A stretch of 64,000 nt of DNA, from NCBI RefSeq assembly GCF_000005505.3, contig NC_016131.3:56839355-56903354 (forward strand), written 5' to 3'. The stretch comes from Brachypodium distachyon (Eukaryota; Streptophyta; Magnoliopsida; Poales; Poaceae). The notes under the pieces were generated by a model. The model saw only the letters and a list, made by a program, of their open reading frames with translations, had not been told where the DNA came from and did not search any database. The translations under genes were made by a program, and so were the position numbers. How positions within the stretch are numbered: position 1 is the first letter of the stretch; the number at the start of each line of letters is the position of its first letter. Below, in pieces: positions 11,859 through 24,262 of this stretch.

Positions 11859-13930
11859 TTTTTTTAAGAATAACCTGTAACTTTATTCAAACACAAGAAA
11901 CATTACAGGTACAATGATTTGAATCATAGACTCTAGAAACTACAAGATAATTAATGTAATTAAGAATTACAATAAAATCTCTTAAAAACATCTTCTCCGT
12001 GATATCATACTTTGCAACATGAAATTTTGCCGAGACTTCAACATAGAGACTGCAAACAGATTATATCAGCAACATCGTTACTGATATACCTGTACGAACT
12101 TGACTGTCTTTGAAAGTTTCGAAAGCCCCATAAGTCACTCATCAAAAAAGATGAGAAGTCATGAGCGTTGAACGTACTTAAACTGAAAATGATGTTGGGA
12201 ATATGCCCTAGAGGCAATCATGTATGATGTAATTCCCAATGTATTCATAAAGATTATTAAGTTGTCCTTGTTTGAACATCTGATATGTATCATTGAATAT
12301 GTGATTTGATTGTGAAACTATGTATTCATATTGTTCATACTAAATTGTCCTTAGTCATTGAGGTTGTGCTGAACACATAACCTAGACTAATGTGAAAGTT
12401 GGCTGATGACTCGGTTCCACTTGTCATGGGCATGGTGATGTCATTCCAGCTTACACGGACTCGGCTAAAGAGTTTAGCGAGTCGGACTGACCCATATTGA
12501 GATGCAACAAGTAGGTCGTCATTTGCATGTCTCAATCAATGTAATCCTTAGACCTGAGGTTACCGCATAATCCGAGTTGTGGATCACCAACTTAGGTTCT
12601 GTCAAACGTTGTTCCGTAACAGGACAGTTATAAAGGCAGAGTTCGGGTTGACTGAGAATCAAGCTGTGTGATGTGGATAACCAAGATGGGATTTTGCTCC
12701 TCCGACTGGAGAGATATTCTCTGGGCCCTCTCGAGTGATATGATTCGGGAAGCATGGCCATGCGCGACTCGGTTAACTGTTAACCGGATCGATCGACTAA
12801 GAGTTAGTCGGATGAATCGTATATCACAGATCGAGAAGAGAGTTGAACTATTAAAGGGATGACGATTAATCGCCTATAGTTCGACAAGGTATATCGTGAG
12901 GCAAAAGGGACTAAGACGTATGTCACATTGGAAGGTACGTCGTCATGACTCGATGGTACTTGGGAGTCGGCACGTTCTGTTAGGAGCCGCTACCGATTGA
13001 TCGATTGAGAGTCGGACTCCAATCGTGTCCAAGTCGCCATGAGCCTGCGGGGTCACACACTTAAGAGCAGGAGCAAGTATTTGGTCGGGTTGGACCCGAA
13101 CCGGAAATGGGCTGACAATGCGAGTTGGACTCGCAGAGTGGATGGGCCACAAGTGCTGGAGCCCACTTCCACTCGGTATATAAGCAAAGGCGTGGGATGC
13201 CTAAGGGGCACGGTTCGCCACTCTCATGCGTTGAGAACCCTAACCCTATTCAGTCCAACCGTCGCACCGGACCTAGCAGTCCGCCGCCGGAGCTCCTCCT
13301 CGCACGTGTGGATACCGGCAGAGGTGTTGTACGTTCAGCACTTCGACGATCGCGGGATTGGATCGGCTGGATCGGATCGAGGGACTGCACTGCATCAAGG
13401 CGCTGCATCGATAATCCGCAACTGCGCGTCTAGTGGTAATCCTCGTGGCCTTCTACCTCGGCTAGATCTTGGGAGTTCGCGTAGGAAAAGTTTTGTTTAT
13501 CTCTACGCGCCCCTTCAAATGATCCCCTAAACGTGCAGATCATTGAACCACAAGATCTTCATCAGAACGCCAGAGAAGTATTCCAAAAGTACAAAAGATA
13601 AAACCAACAAAAGCACCATGACACACTGACAAAAACTCAACAGATATGTATAAACGGATCCGCGAGTACACAAACCCTAATCCACAAGATCGGGTACACT
13701 AAACCACGGGATTAAAAATTTCTGGTTCCGCAGCAACACCCGTTGAGGCACCACAGCAGCAAAGGAAGAATCAGAATACTTTTATTCGCGACGGCATCGC
13801 AACCTCCGCCATTGTGCCCATCGGAACCAAACAATTGAAATAGGCAAACACTTATGTATACTCTTTGGTGGAACCGAGATTTCCCCACGTCGCAACGCCA
13901 AGACGGCGGCCAGAGAGACGAGTGGAACGC
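11859..13930 (-). mobile_element. poly(A)-ended retroposon-like sequence, split by a solo LTR
   Basis: Read on the minus strand, the left end is AATAAAGTTACAGG followed by a short tract and AAAAAAAAA (forward T-run at about 11859-11867), i.e. a polyadenylation signal and tail. Upstream of that (higher coordinates) about 0.75 kb of unique sequence continues once the solo LTR at 12193-13517 is removed. No long frame is seen. It may be the end of a LINE, a SINE-like unit or a processed transcript. The 5' limit is a guess and I found no clear target duplication. Confidence 0.4.
12193..13517 (+). mobile_element. copia-type solo LTR, 1.3 kb
   Basis: It begins TGTTGGGAATATGCCCTAGAGG, a familiar opening of grass copia LTRs, and ends CGCCCCTTCA. 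A perfect 5 bp duplication, aatga, flanks it at 12188-12192 and 13518-13522. A TATA box (TATATAA, 13177-13183) sits where an LTR promoter would be. No internal domain remains, so it is a solo LTR. The open frames at 13039-13530 are part of it. Confidence 0.88.
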
Positions 13931-14779
13931 TAAATCTTCAAATGATGACGTGGAAAACCTAATTGCTTTTTACTCGAACTGATACGCAGCCGACTGCGCG
14001 TTGGCATTTGAAACGGGGAAGAATCGGAGATCCGCGTCCGCCCTGCGTCACTGTTGTGGGGTGTGCGTCGCTGCTGTGGGCATGAGCGCCTGGGCTTAGT
14101 GGGCTGTCGTGGCTTGTGGGCTGTACCAGCAAGGGGCCGACACGTGCTACAGCCCAGATAGGATGGTAACGCGAAAGAATGGGGGCCCCAATCTCCGTTT
14201 GAAGACCAGCCCGCTACGGAAACACGGTCCATTTTTATTCCGGATCACTTGACATGTTGCCCAAACTGGTCTGCATACAGTGACAGTCTCCTCGCAGAAA
14301 AAAAAAACTGGGCCTGCATTCAGAGGCACTGCCCCGTGACGTGAAGCGTGAAGTCAGGGCAAATGCCGCTCAAGGAAACCAAACAACTTCTCTTCCTCTT
14401 ATTTCGGATTCTTTCTCTGCCGTAAACAAATTAACCAAGTCCTGTATTCCCCCGTCTCATAATTTTTATTAAAATATTACATGTATTTTTAGCAAAAAAA
14501 AATATTACATGTATGTAGACACTTTTTAGAAATAGATAAATTTAAGACAAATATGAAACTGTGTAACTTAGCCAGTTCAGGCTCACAGGACCCATATATC
14601 GTGCATGTGCTTTCTTAATTGCTGACCTGTACGTGCTGATTCAGCTGATTAATCAGCTAAAGGTTAAAGTATCCGTAGACGCTTGGTGATCGGCTACCCT
14701 GCGTCGCGTCGCGTACCAGCTCCCTACCTATCGCCCACTGCGTTCTACAGAGTAGACAGTACAGCTTGGGTAAAATTAG
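13931..14779. other. intergenic with a degenerate MITE
   Basis: No gene is recognised. The stretch 14447-14566 is listed separately as a decayed Stowaway-like sequence. The minus-strand frame at 13930-14232 has no domain and looks incidental. Confidence 0.4.
14447..14566. mobile_element. degenerate Stowaway-like MITE
   Basis: Starts CCCCCGTCTCATAATTTTTATT and carries the AAAATATTACATGTAT core twice in tandem, then GTAGACACTTTTTAGAAATAGATA and ATTTAAGACAAATATG. The right terminal repeat has decayed beyond recognition. Confidence 0.55.
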
Positions 14780-15732
14780 AGCTCTTTTACGGTACCTTTA
14801 AGTAAATATGAGCCATCCGTTTATGTTAATCCGATGGACATTATTGAATGGTACTCGGATGCAAACACGAGGGAGTACCATGGACAAAAACGGGGGAGTA
14901 CCCTGAGTACAAGGGTAAAATGGTAATCCAGAGATATTAAAACAATTACTCCAATAAATTTTATTCCCCTCTCATATCGCATGGAAATCGTTTTACTTTG
15001 CAGGCGGCGTGCCCTCGTCGACCGTCGTATAGGTTTGGTGGCCTACGTCAGGCCCTCGTAGCCGCCGACGAGAAGGCTGGGAGAGCGAGGCGTCGGACAC
15101 GGACGGAGATCTCGTCCAAGCGGAGCGGCAGCTAGAACCCTAGCAGTAGCAGGCGATTATCATTCATACGTGAATTGTATTGTGATGCATGATTAAAGAT
15201 GAGATTACACCGGCTGGTTGAGAGGATTTAAATCGTACAAGTCAAATGCATAGCAGATTTGTACATCTCAACATGCTGGCTGGAAGTTCATCGACTGGTA
15301 ACAACAAAAATTAGAACGGGGACGAGGCGGCTGTAGTACATGCGATTCGAGAAGGATGCTGGAGAGGCGCACGTGTGTTTGGGTTAATGGAGAAGAAGGC
15401 GCGGCCGTGATGTGGAGGACAAGGGGGCACAGGATGCGCAGAGGTGAGGATCGGCGGTTCGGGTTTGAGGAGGAGGAGGTTGCAGAGGCAGGTTCTTGAG
15501 TCTTGACGGGCACGACGCGCGGCCAGCGTCGTGATGACGCCGATCAGGACGAAAGCGCCAGCGCCGACGACATGCGCAGATTGGGATCGATCGGATGTTC
15601 TTCAGCTAACGATCAACTGAGAAAAAAATCAATTAAAAGAAAAGACTAAACTACCCTTATGAATGGAAGGTCAGATTTAAATGGTACTCCATCCTCTCGA
15701 CCAGGAGTACTGGGGTACCGGAAAAATTCTCT
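14780..15732. mobile_element. GC-cargo element, copy 1 (MULE-like, non-autonomous)
   Basis: Ends are inverted and similar: AGCTCTTTTACGGTACC on the left and GGTACCGGAAAAATTCTCT on the right. A 7 bp direct repeat, aaattag, flanks them (14773-14779, 15733-15739). Just inside, the left arm (CCATCCGTTTATGTTAATC, then GGTACTC) aligns with the left arms of the elements at 49188 and 60382. The interior is a GC-rich coding-like stretch (about 15000-15140 and 15290-15600) with no named domain. Confidence 0.6.
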
Positions 15733-17035
15733 AAATTAGTCTATGAATTAATTTATTAATTTGAATATTTGATGTTGCTTGCTCTGTTCCAAGTGTGTTC
15801 AAGTGGATCCATGAGCATAGAGTACGCATATACCGCATTGTCTGTAGATCCCAAAACTTTGGATCACTCAATGCATGCATGTATATACAGTAGCGCCGAT
15901 CTATATATTTGGGCCGTGTGTTAACGATTAACAGAAACTCGGACCACCCCGAGAAATTAAATTCTAAGCATACAAATTGTAGCCTTGAATTATACACCTA
16001 CACTCACGCACGAGCTGGAAGCTGTTAATAATCGCGACACTCGTGCAGTACGTACGTGTACGTATAGTACGGAACGAAATTTTGGACGGATCGATCGTAT
16101 TAATATGCTCCTGGATTTGGTGGTACATACAAGATTTAATCATACAGATATACATAAAGCGCACGGCTCAGACGTACGCACGTCGGTATGTGAGACGTCT
16201 CGCACAGAAGATAGAACCAACCAAAGAACGAACGGACGAACACAGCTTAGCCTGTTGTGCTTAATTGCATTTCTGGTGAGCAACAGCTGGTCCTGAAAAC
16301 CACAGCACACGTTCGTTCGCCAGTTCGTACGTACGTAAATGTACCCAACTGGTCCTGGAAAACGAAAAGAAAAGAACAAGCACAAGATCCAGATCGATCG
16401 TCTGGAACCGAACTTTGGATCAAAACATGCATGATTTGGAGGCTCTCCAGTATGAGCACTGATTTGACTGGAAGCTAATTAAATTAAGGTACAGCTAGCT
16501 AATCGATCATGACTTGGCTTTCGATAATGCTTCGTAATAGCAGCATCCGTCGATCTGAAGGAGAAGCACTGCTTCTAGTCGCCATCAGACAGGGTTTGGA
16601 TCTAGCAAACCATATAAACAGATAAATAATACTACTCCAGTACGTTTATTATAACCTGGATGGCTAGATTGCTGCTAAGATGCAGTGCACGTACGTGATG
16701 CCACTCTGTGTCTTGACAAATTCGTCTAGAACCTGCTGAAAACCGTGGGCAACTGCCGTCTCTTCACTGTACTTATATATAATCAGATACTCCTACGTGC
16801 CTAGATCACCGTACATGCATGCTGCACATCTCGATTAATTTGTGGTCATATAAATACGTATCTCTTCTTTGCGTCGGAAATTTTGGAAACTTTCATACAA
16901 AGTCAACCAATTATTTCCCTTTGGGGGTACAGACAGTTTCATTATATTACTTGAACTCTTCCATTGACCAAAGGATCGATACAGAGCATTTAGCTGAAAA
17001 CTAACCCATGGCAATGCAACTACTGCCGTTTTCTC
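15733..17035. other. intergenic, nothing recognised
   Basis: AT-rich with many CGTACG/GATCGATC words. Short frames on both strands show no domain. Around 16280 and 16350 the words GCTGGTCCTGAAAACC and CTGGTCCTGGAAAACG make a weak internal repeat. Confidence 0.4.
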
Positions 17036-17134
17036 CGTCCAACAAAAGATATCTTAAATTTGTTAACATTTGGATATATATAAATACATTCAAATTTAGT
17101 TAAAGTTGAGACATCTTTTGTTGAACAGAGAAAT
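17036..17134. mobile_element. degenerate Stowaway-like MITE
   Basis: CTCCGTCCAACAAAAGATAT at the left and ATCTTTTGTTGAACAGAGA at the right form an imperfect inverted repeat around an ATTTGGATATAT / CAAATTTAGTTAAAG core. About 100 bp. Confidence 0.6.
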
Positions 17135-17807
17135 TAAAATTAAGTACTACATTTCCTGGCAAGCAATCAAGAAGATTTCCCGCAGAAAAATAAGGTTAAT
17201 ATGTATACTCCTATGTAGAATGTGAATTGAAGAAGGCACCTGCCGTGACAATACGGGCACTTTGTTTAGAAAAGGAAACCAACTGCGGCTGGAAGGAAAG
17301 GGCAGTGATTGGAGCTAGCTAGCTGTTGGTTGGGGTTGGATTTGGATGGGGTTCAGGCTGGCTGAAAGCCCCTGACTAGCTAACCCCAACAGCACCCCGG
17401 CCGGCCGGGCTCCATCTCCATGGACGGCTTGCTGGTTGTTGGACAAGGAACCGGCAAGGTACCTGAACCTCTGGCGCAATATTTTGCTGCTTCTGTCATT
17501 TTAGGCAGCCAATCGCTTGCGTTTTCTTTTTAGGTCGATCAGATCGCCGTCAACGTCAGTCTACTCATAGGAGCATTTTGTGGTGGAATGCGAAGCAGAG
17601 CAGATGAGGGAGAGATGATGTAGGTGATGAAGTAAGGTCTATCGGCATCTCCAGTAGGAAAAATTGGCATCTTTATACAATACATCATCATGTAACCACT
17701 TCAATAGGTTGCATGTTAGTTATATAATCAGAGGCGAGAAAATATGCATGGTTATTCTCTCATCTTGCCTTAGGGCTTGTGCATGGGTTGTATGTTAATC
17801 TACATAC

Positions 17808-17926
17808 TCACTCCGTTCAATAAAAGATGTCTCAAAATTGTCAAAATTTGGATATATTTAGACATAATTTAGTGTATAGGTGCATTCAAATTTAGTCAAA
17901 GTTGAGACGTTTTTTGTGGATGGGGG
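17808..17926. mobile_element. Stowaway-like MITE, right end interrupted by the copia element
   Basis: The left end CTCACTCCGTTCAATAAAAG pairs with GTTGAGACGTTTTTTGTGGATG on the right. The last bases of the MITE appear to resume after the copia element at 24263 (TGAGGAAGTA), which would make this the target of that insertion. Confidence 0.6.
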
Positions 17927-18359
17927 TGTTAAGTCTATAGGATCATCTAGGTGTAAATCCATCGGTAGATTGCTGTTCTGTGAATCAACATGCATTCGGG
18001 TATGGGGCTAGAGAGAGAGAGAGAGAAGGATAGAGGGATTTGTACCTTCGCCTTGGGACGACAAGGAGCTTGACGGAGCGGCCATGTCAACGGTGAGGGA
18101 GAGACGGCGGGGAGCGAAGGCGGCGGCGGACCTTCCCGTCGCTTTTGCGCAAACCCTAGATCGGTCTTGGGGTTGTCGGTGAGGGGTTTTGGTTACGCAG
18201 TCGAACCTCGTAACTTGTGCCCGGCCCCCCTCACCTCTTTATATTGCGCTGCGCGACAGGGGCCCGCCAACCATAGTGGGTTGGACGCCCCCGATCTGGG
18301 CGCGTTAGATCAAGGACCCGGTGGGCCGTTGGGCCCACACGATGGAGATCACCCTAACA
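17927..18359 (-). repeat. copia 3' LTR
   Basis: 433 bp, TGTTAAG...CCTAACA on the plus strand. It shares with the other LTR a (GA)n tract, the CTTGGGACGAC block, the AAACCCTAGATCGGTCTTGGGG block and CCTCTTTATATTGCGC. It differs by scattered substitutions, so the insertion is not very recent. Confidence 0.93.
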
Positions 18360-18370
18360 TTCTCCCCGTT
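18360..18370 (-). promoter_or_regulatory. copia polypurine tract
   Basis: On the minus strand AACGGGGAGAA abuts the 3' LTR, the position where plus-strand DNA synthesis is primed. Confidence 0.75.
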
Positions 18371-18546
18371 GATCTCAACTTTTCTTTTAACTGTATACTT
18401 TTTACTTTACTCGTTCCACCACCGATTAGTACGTAGAGCATGTTTCATCGTCTCAGCTCAATTGCTGATAGAATCAGATAGCTACAACGTGCCTTTCTGT
18501 GTTGAAACAAATTCAGTTTATTTTCGGGCCAATCTTTATCCAGGAA

Positions 18547-21500
18547 TCATAGGCTTTCCCTTAAACCCAAGCCGGCTAAGTGTTCCTTGAACATACTGGG
18601 TGGTAGGCCTTTCGTAAGTGGATCCGCAAGCATATTTTTTGTCCTTATATGCTCGAAACTTATAGTGTGATCCTGGATTTTATCTTTCACAACATAAAAC
18701 TTTATCTCTATTGATTTGATAGCATTACTCGACTTGTTGTTGTGAGTATAGAATACTGCGGGCTGATTATCGCAATACATCTTTAGTGGTTTGTCGATAC
18801 AATCCACCACTTTCAAGTCAGGCATAAATTTCTTTAACCATATCGCCTGCCCCGTGACCTCATAACATGCTATAAATTCTGCATACATCATGGATGATGC
18901 AACTATTGACTGTTTGGAGCTTCTCCACGAAATAGCCTCGCCTGCAAGAGTGAATACATATCCTGACGTGGATTTTCTATCATCTCTGTCTCCCGCAAAA
19001 TCTACATCTGAATACCCTCTTATCTCTAGGGAATCAGATCTTCTATATGTTAGCATGAGGTCTTTTGTGCCTTGCGCATAACGCAATGCTTTCTTTATCA
19101 TTTTCCAGTGCTCTATGCCTGGATTTTCTTGGTATCTACCAAGTATCCCGGTGATAAAAGCTAAGTCAGCGCGAGTGCACACTTGTGCATACTATAGGCT
19201 TCCAATGGCCGAAGCATATGGAACCAGATCGATCTCATATTGACTTTTGGGACATTAAAATTTCCCGAAACTGTCGCCCTTGACTATAGGAGCAAGTGTG
19301 GCATTGCTCGCATGCATATTGTATTTTTTTAGAATCTTTTCTAAATATGCCTTTTGCGATAGTCCTAGAACCCCATTTTTCCTATCTCGATGAATTTCTA
19401 TGCCCAAGACATATGACGCTTCATCAAGATCTTTCATATCAAAATTTGAGAACAAAAGCTTCTTTGTTTCTAGTAGTAGACTGACATCACTGCTAGCAAG
19501 CAAGATATCATCCGCATACAAGATTAGGAAAATATATTTTCCACTTTTAAACTTTGCATAAACGCAGTTATCCTCAACATTCTCTTTAAACCCAAATTTC
19601 TTAATAGTTTCATTAAACTTTAGATACCACTATCTTGAGTCTTGCTTTAATTCATAAATGGATTTCGTTAGGCGGCATCCCACGTTTTCCTTGCCTTCCA
19701 TGATAAAAACCCTTGGGTTGTTTCATGTAGACCTTTTCTTCTAAATCCCCATTTAGAAATGCCGTCCTTACATCCATCTGATGTAGCTCTAAATCAAAAT
19801 GTGCCACTAGTGCCATTATTATTCTGAAGGAATCTTTCCATGAGGACTGGTGAAAATGTCTCATTGTAATCTATTCCTTCTCTTTGTGTAAATCCTTTTG
19901 CCACGAGTCGTGCTTTGTACTTTTCTGTATTCTCTCTACAGTCATATTTGGTTTCTTAGACCCATTTACAGCCTATCATTTTGGCTCTTTTAGGAATTTC
20001 TTCTAAGTCCCAAGCTTCGTTAGAACTCATCGATCTCATCTCATCTTCCATGGCCTCCAGCCACTTCGATGAGTGAGAACTACTCATGGCTTCTTCATAT
20101 GAAATGGGATCATTCTTCATATGAACTCTTTCTGTATTATAAACTTTATAATCTTTTGGAATGGCTGACATTTTAACTCCTTGAGACCTTCTAGGGGGCT
20201 CAATTTCTGGCACGTTTTGTGTCTCTACATGTGGCGCATGTTCAGGCTGCTGCACCTCCCTTTCATGTGCAGCAATGGGTTGAGTCGGCTCCTGACGAAC
20301 AGGTTCCGGACCTTCACTCATTGTTGTCATGTGTGGAGTTGCAACAGGTGTCGGCACCACAATCTCAGGGATTGTCGGTGCGTCAACAACAGGTAGTGAA
20401 AAGAATGGCTCCTCAGTCATCGGATTAGGTGCATGCACCCTCTTCTCCTCAAGATCAACTTTCTGAGCTACCGTGCTCCCCCTCATCATTTCGTCCCGTA
20501 AGAAGACGGCGTATCTCGTTTCCACAAACTTTGTGTATCTGTCTGGACAGTAGAAACGAAAACCTTTTGATCTTTCCGGGTAGCCAATTAAATGGCAACT
20601 CAGTGTCTTGGTATCCAATTTTGCAATATTTGGCTTAAATACTTTGGCCTCAGCTGGGCTTACCAACATCCGCGGGTGTTGTAGAGAGGACAGTCTTCCT
20701 GTCCACAGCTCGTATGGTGTTTTGGGCACCGACTTTCTTGGCACTCTATTGAGAATGTGAATGGTGGTTTTTAATGCCTCCATCCACAATCCCAATGATA
20801 ATGTGAAATAACTCATCATACTGCGCACCATATCCATAAGAGTATAGGTTACGCCTTTCAGCTACTCCATTTTACTGAGGCTCGGCCAGCATTGAATATT
20901 GGGCAACTATTCCAGTCTCCTGTAGGAACCTTGCAAAAGGTCCAAGGACTTGGCCATATGGGGTGTGCCGACCGTAGTACTCCCCCCACGGTCGGATCTT
21001 ACTATCTTTATCTTTTTGTCATGCTGATTTTCAACTTCAGCCTTGAATATTTTAAATTTATCCAACGTTTTTGACCTTTCTTTTATTGGATAAATGTAAC
21101 CGTAACGGGAGTAGACGTCTGTGAATGTTATGAACAAATCATAACCATCCACACTTTTCACAGGAAATGGTCCACAAATGCCAGTGTGAATAATTTCAAA
21201 TGTGTTGGTGCTACGTATTGCACCTTTTACATACTTTTCGTTAATGCAATCTACGCATTGCTCTATTTCTGAGAACTCTAATGGAGGAAGAATTTCTGTT
21301 TTAACAAATCTTTCTATTCTTTCCCTCGAAATATGGCCCAAACGACAGTGCCATAATTTTGATGATTCATTAGTCCTCTTCCTTTTCTTTTGTACTTTTT
21401 CCGACGCGGCAACGTGTTCATTCACTTTACACACAAAATGTACATTTTCACGCATGGATAATAAATAAAGCTCATTGTGAAGGAAGGCTACACCCACACA

Positions 21501-22780
21501 ATCATTATTAAACCATATGGCACACTTGCCATGTCCAAAATGACATTCATAATCAACTTTGTCCAAACGTGATACACTAATCAAGTTTCTGTGTAATGAA
21601 GGAACATAAAACACATCTCTAAGCAGGATCGTGAATCCATCGGGAAGTTCCAAGGAGATGTCGCCGACAGCTTCTACGTCCGCTTGGACTCCATTTGCAA
21701 CTTCAATGCATCTTTCGTTTCTTTGCGTAGTCCGCGTCGAAAGAAATCCCTGTAAAGAATTTGCAACATGAACAGTTGCACCAGAGTCAATCCACCAAGT
21801 AGATTTCGAAAACTGTGTATACAAGGATTTATTTACAAAGTAAATTGAGTTTATGCCATTCTTTGCCATGATTGACTTTAGCCAATCCAGGCAATTTTTC
21901 TTGTAATGCCCGGTCTTCTTGCAGTGCAGACATGTATCTTTGTCCACTGGAAAAGACTTTTGCTGCTGCTGATGTTGCATGGGAGCTTTACCATGTGGCT
22001 TTGAAGTAGAACTTTGATTGCCTTGAGCGAAGTTCTTTTTCTTATTATCCCTCACATCGTTCAGGGAATCACCATATGAGGATTTAATTATGTCCTCTTC
22101 TTGCACACACATGGCTATAGTTTTTTCAATATCCCACCGCTCTGGTTGCATATTATAGTTGACAACAAAAGTGTCAAACTCTTTTGGCAATGAAGCCATA
22201 ACCAAATGAACAAGCATTGCAGGCTTAATCTCTAGATCAGCATTCATGGGTTTCAACTTAGAAGCCATGTTGCTCATCCTGAAGATATGCTCTCTTATGC
22301 CATGTCCTCCTCCTGTGTACTTTTCTGTCACCAGCTGCTTCAGCAGCTGGGTAGCATATATTTTGAAGAACTAGTGAGCTGGGTCTTTATCTTTTCAAGA
22401 TACTCCCCTACGGAAGCACACTCTTCAATTGAGCCCACAATAGCATGCTTAATTGTGTTCTTCATAAAAGCCATGCAGTTTTGTTGCGGTGAGCCACTTT
22501 TTGTTCTCGAGGCTGTATGACATCTCCAATGGAGCATACTCCCTCTTCTTTTTCTCCCAAGCAACATCATCATCTTTTACATCCCTGACTGGTTCTGTAG
22601 GCTTTGGTGGCTGTGGAGTGCAACCACCCAGTCCACCTCGGCACAAACAAAAGCCAGATCAATTTTCTTTCTCCACTCAATGTAGTTGTCACCCCTGAGG
22701 GTTGGTACGTCCTTGAGGCATCCCATCAAGTAGTACCCTCCTAAAACCATAATGACATGAGAAGATAACAACAATTGCAT
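18547..22780 (-). pseudogene. copia gag-pol, frameshifted
   Basis: Fragments in order on the minus strand: gag N-terminus (VPTLRGDNYIEWRKK, about 22700), gag body and CCHC knuckle [14 protein letters not shown] with protease [10 protein letters not shown] and the pre-integrase LWHCRLGH box (22331-20907), integrase core ending VRSDRGG where the frame is lost, integrase C-terminus and the linker (20837-19956), reverse transcriptase with MDVRTAFLNGDLEE (19864-19652) and the YADD box (19521-19255), RNase H with DNQPAVFYTHNN and LADPLTKGL (19182-18547). At least five frame breaks or stops separate the pieces (near 22335, 20840-20910, 19865-19955, 19522-19651 and 19183-19254). Confidence 0.92.
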
Positions 22781-23814
22781 GCGTTAATCCAACGTTGGTC
22801 AAAATTAATTCATACAACTATTTGTGCAATTTAATCTATATCACCGTTGTGCAGAAAATAGAATTAAATGCACACTTTAACCATTAATCATGATCATGCT
22901 ATTAATGACGTTGGTCAAGAAAAAATAACAGCATCACAATTAACATAAAACACTTTTAATCATGTTCTTTGCATATCTAAACAACACTTTTAAACTATTT
23001 GCAGCGGAAACTATGAACAAAAATTATAACTTTATACTTTTCAGAAGCATCATTTTGCACTTACTATTTCCTAAAACAAACATCTCGTTGGTTCAGTTTG
23101 AATAGGATAAAAAATGAGACCAAATACAGCAAAACTGAACTTAAAACAGTAAAAGAATACTTCTATTAATTAGCAAATGAACTATAATGCACCCTGGCCC
23201 GAGGCCTGCCACGCACACGCGGCCCACGGCCGCCGCCCTGCAGACGCGGCCCACTCGACGTGCGCAGCCCGCGGCTCTGTGGCTGCTCTTGCGGCCCGCA
23301 ACTTGACCTGCTTGCGGCCTGGCACACGGCCCATGGCCTCTTTTGCTCACGCGGCCCACGGCTCACGCCAGGGTCAATCTCGACCGCTGATTTGCTTCGG
23401 ACGACTGTCCGTGAAAATCGACTGCATAAAACAGCCGCCGGCCAGAAAACCCTAACGTGGAATAAACCCTAGCTATTCCTGCTTCCTCTTGATGGCGGCG
23501 GCAGGGTACCCTTCGGCCGCCCGCCGACGACCGCCTACTCGGCGACGGCGAGCCCACGCCCCTCCCGCCGCCCTCTCTTTTCTCTTTCTGGCACCGGCGT
23601 TCTCTCCGGCGTTGAGGCGTGGCGTCGTCATCGGTTCCATGCCGGCGCGCGCGTCGCCGTCAAGGGACTAGCGGCCGACGACCGGCGGCGGGAGGCGGCT
23701 GTCCGTTTCGGGTAAGCCTCTCTTTTAGTCTTTTAGGGTTTGCCCTTTTTCTTTTGATTTGCTTTTCTTTCTTCTTTTTCTTTCTCTTATCCGACGGATC
23801 TACAAGCCTAAAGT
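22781..23814 (-). other. copia leader with GC-rich repeats
   Basis: About 1 kb lies between primer site and gag. The part nearest gag is AT-rich. The part at about 23200-23700 is very GC-rich and repeats words like GCGGCCCACGGC several times on the plus strand (for example near 23220, 23250, 23320 and 23360). No domain is seen, and the frames on both strands here look incidental. Confidence 0.55.
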
Positions 23815-23827
23815 GGCTCTGATACCA
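23815..23827 (-). promoter_or_regulatory. copia primer binding site
   Basis: On the minus strand this reads TGGTATCAGAGCC, one base from the 5' LTR. It is the standard complement of the 3' end of initiator tRNA-Met used by plant copia elements. Confidence 0.9.
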
Positions 23828-23828
23828 A

Positions 23829-24262
23829 TGTTAAGTCTCTAGGATCATCTAGGTGTAAATCCATCGGTAGATTGTTGTTCTATGAATCAACATGGCATTC
23901 GAGTATGGGGCTAGAGAGAGAGAGAGAGAGAAGGATAGAGAGATGTGTACCTTTGCCTTGGGACGACGAGGAGCTTGACGGAGCGGCCATGTTGACGGTG
24001 AGGGAGAGACGGTGGGGAGCGACGGCGGTGGCGAAGCTTCCCGTCGCTTCTGCGCAAACCCTAGATCGGTCTTGGGGTTGTCGGTGGGGGGTTTTGGCTA
24101 TGCAGTCGAAACTCGTAACTTGTGTCCTGGTCCCCTCACCTCTTTATATTGCGCAGCGCGACAGGGGCCCGCCAACCATAGTGGGTTGGGCGCCCTCGAT
24201 CTGGGCACGTTAGATCTTGGGCCGGTGGGCCTTGGGCCCACACGGTGAAGATCACCCTAACA
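23829..24262 (-). repeat. copia 5' LTR
   Basis: 434 bp partner of 17927-18359. On the minus strand it holds a TATA box (AATATAAAGA, 24141-24150) upstream of the likely transcription start, and leads directly into the primer binding site. Confidence 0.93.

Larger units (their letters stand above)
17927..24262 (-). mobile_element. Ty1/copia retrotransposon, full length but decayed
   Basis: Both LTRs are present (17927-18359 and 23829-24262), with matching TGTTA...TAACA ends. Read on the minus strand, the order is 5' LTR, tRNA-Met-type primer site, long leader, gag, protease, integrase, reverse transcriptase, RNase H, polypurine tract, 3' LTR. This order, with integrase before reverse transcriptase, is diagnostic of copia. 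Several frame breaks mean it cannot move by itself. The flanking 5-mers (ggggg and tgagg) match at only three positions, so the target duplication has decayed or the exact ends are off by a few bases. Total 6.34 kb. Confidence 0.92.

Noticed and set aside
17308..17392. Possible microRNA hairpin (GCTGTTGGTTGGGGTT with AACCCCAACAGC)
   Set aside because: The stem is only about 12 paired bases with a bulge and a loop of about 40 nt; no known grass microRNA sequence is present.
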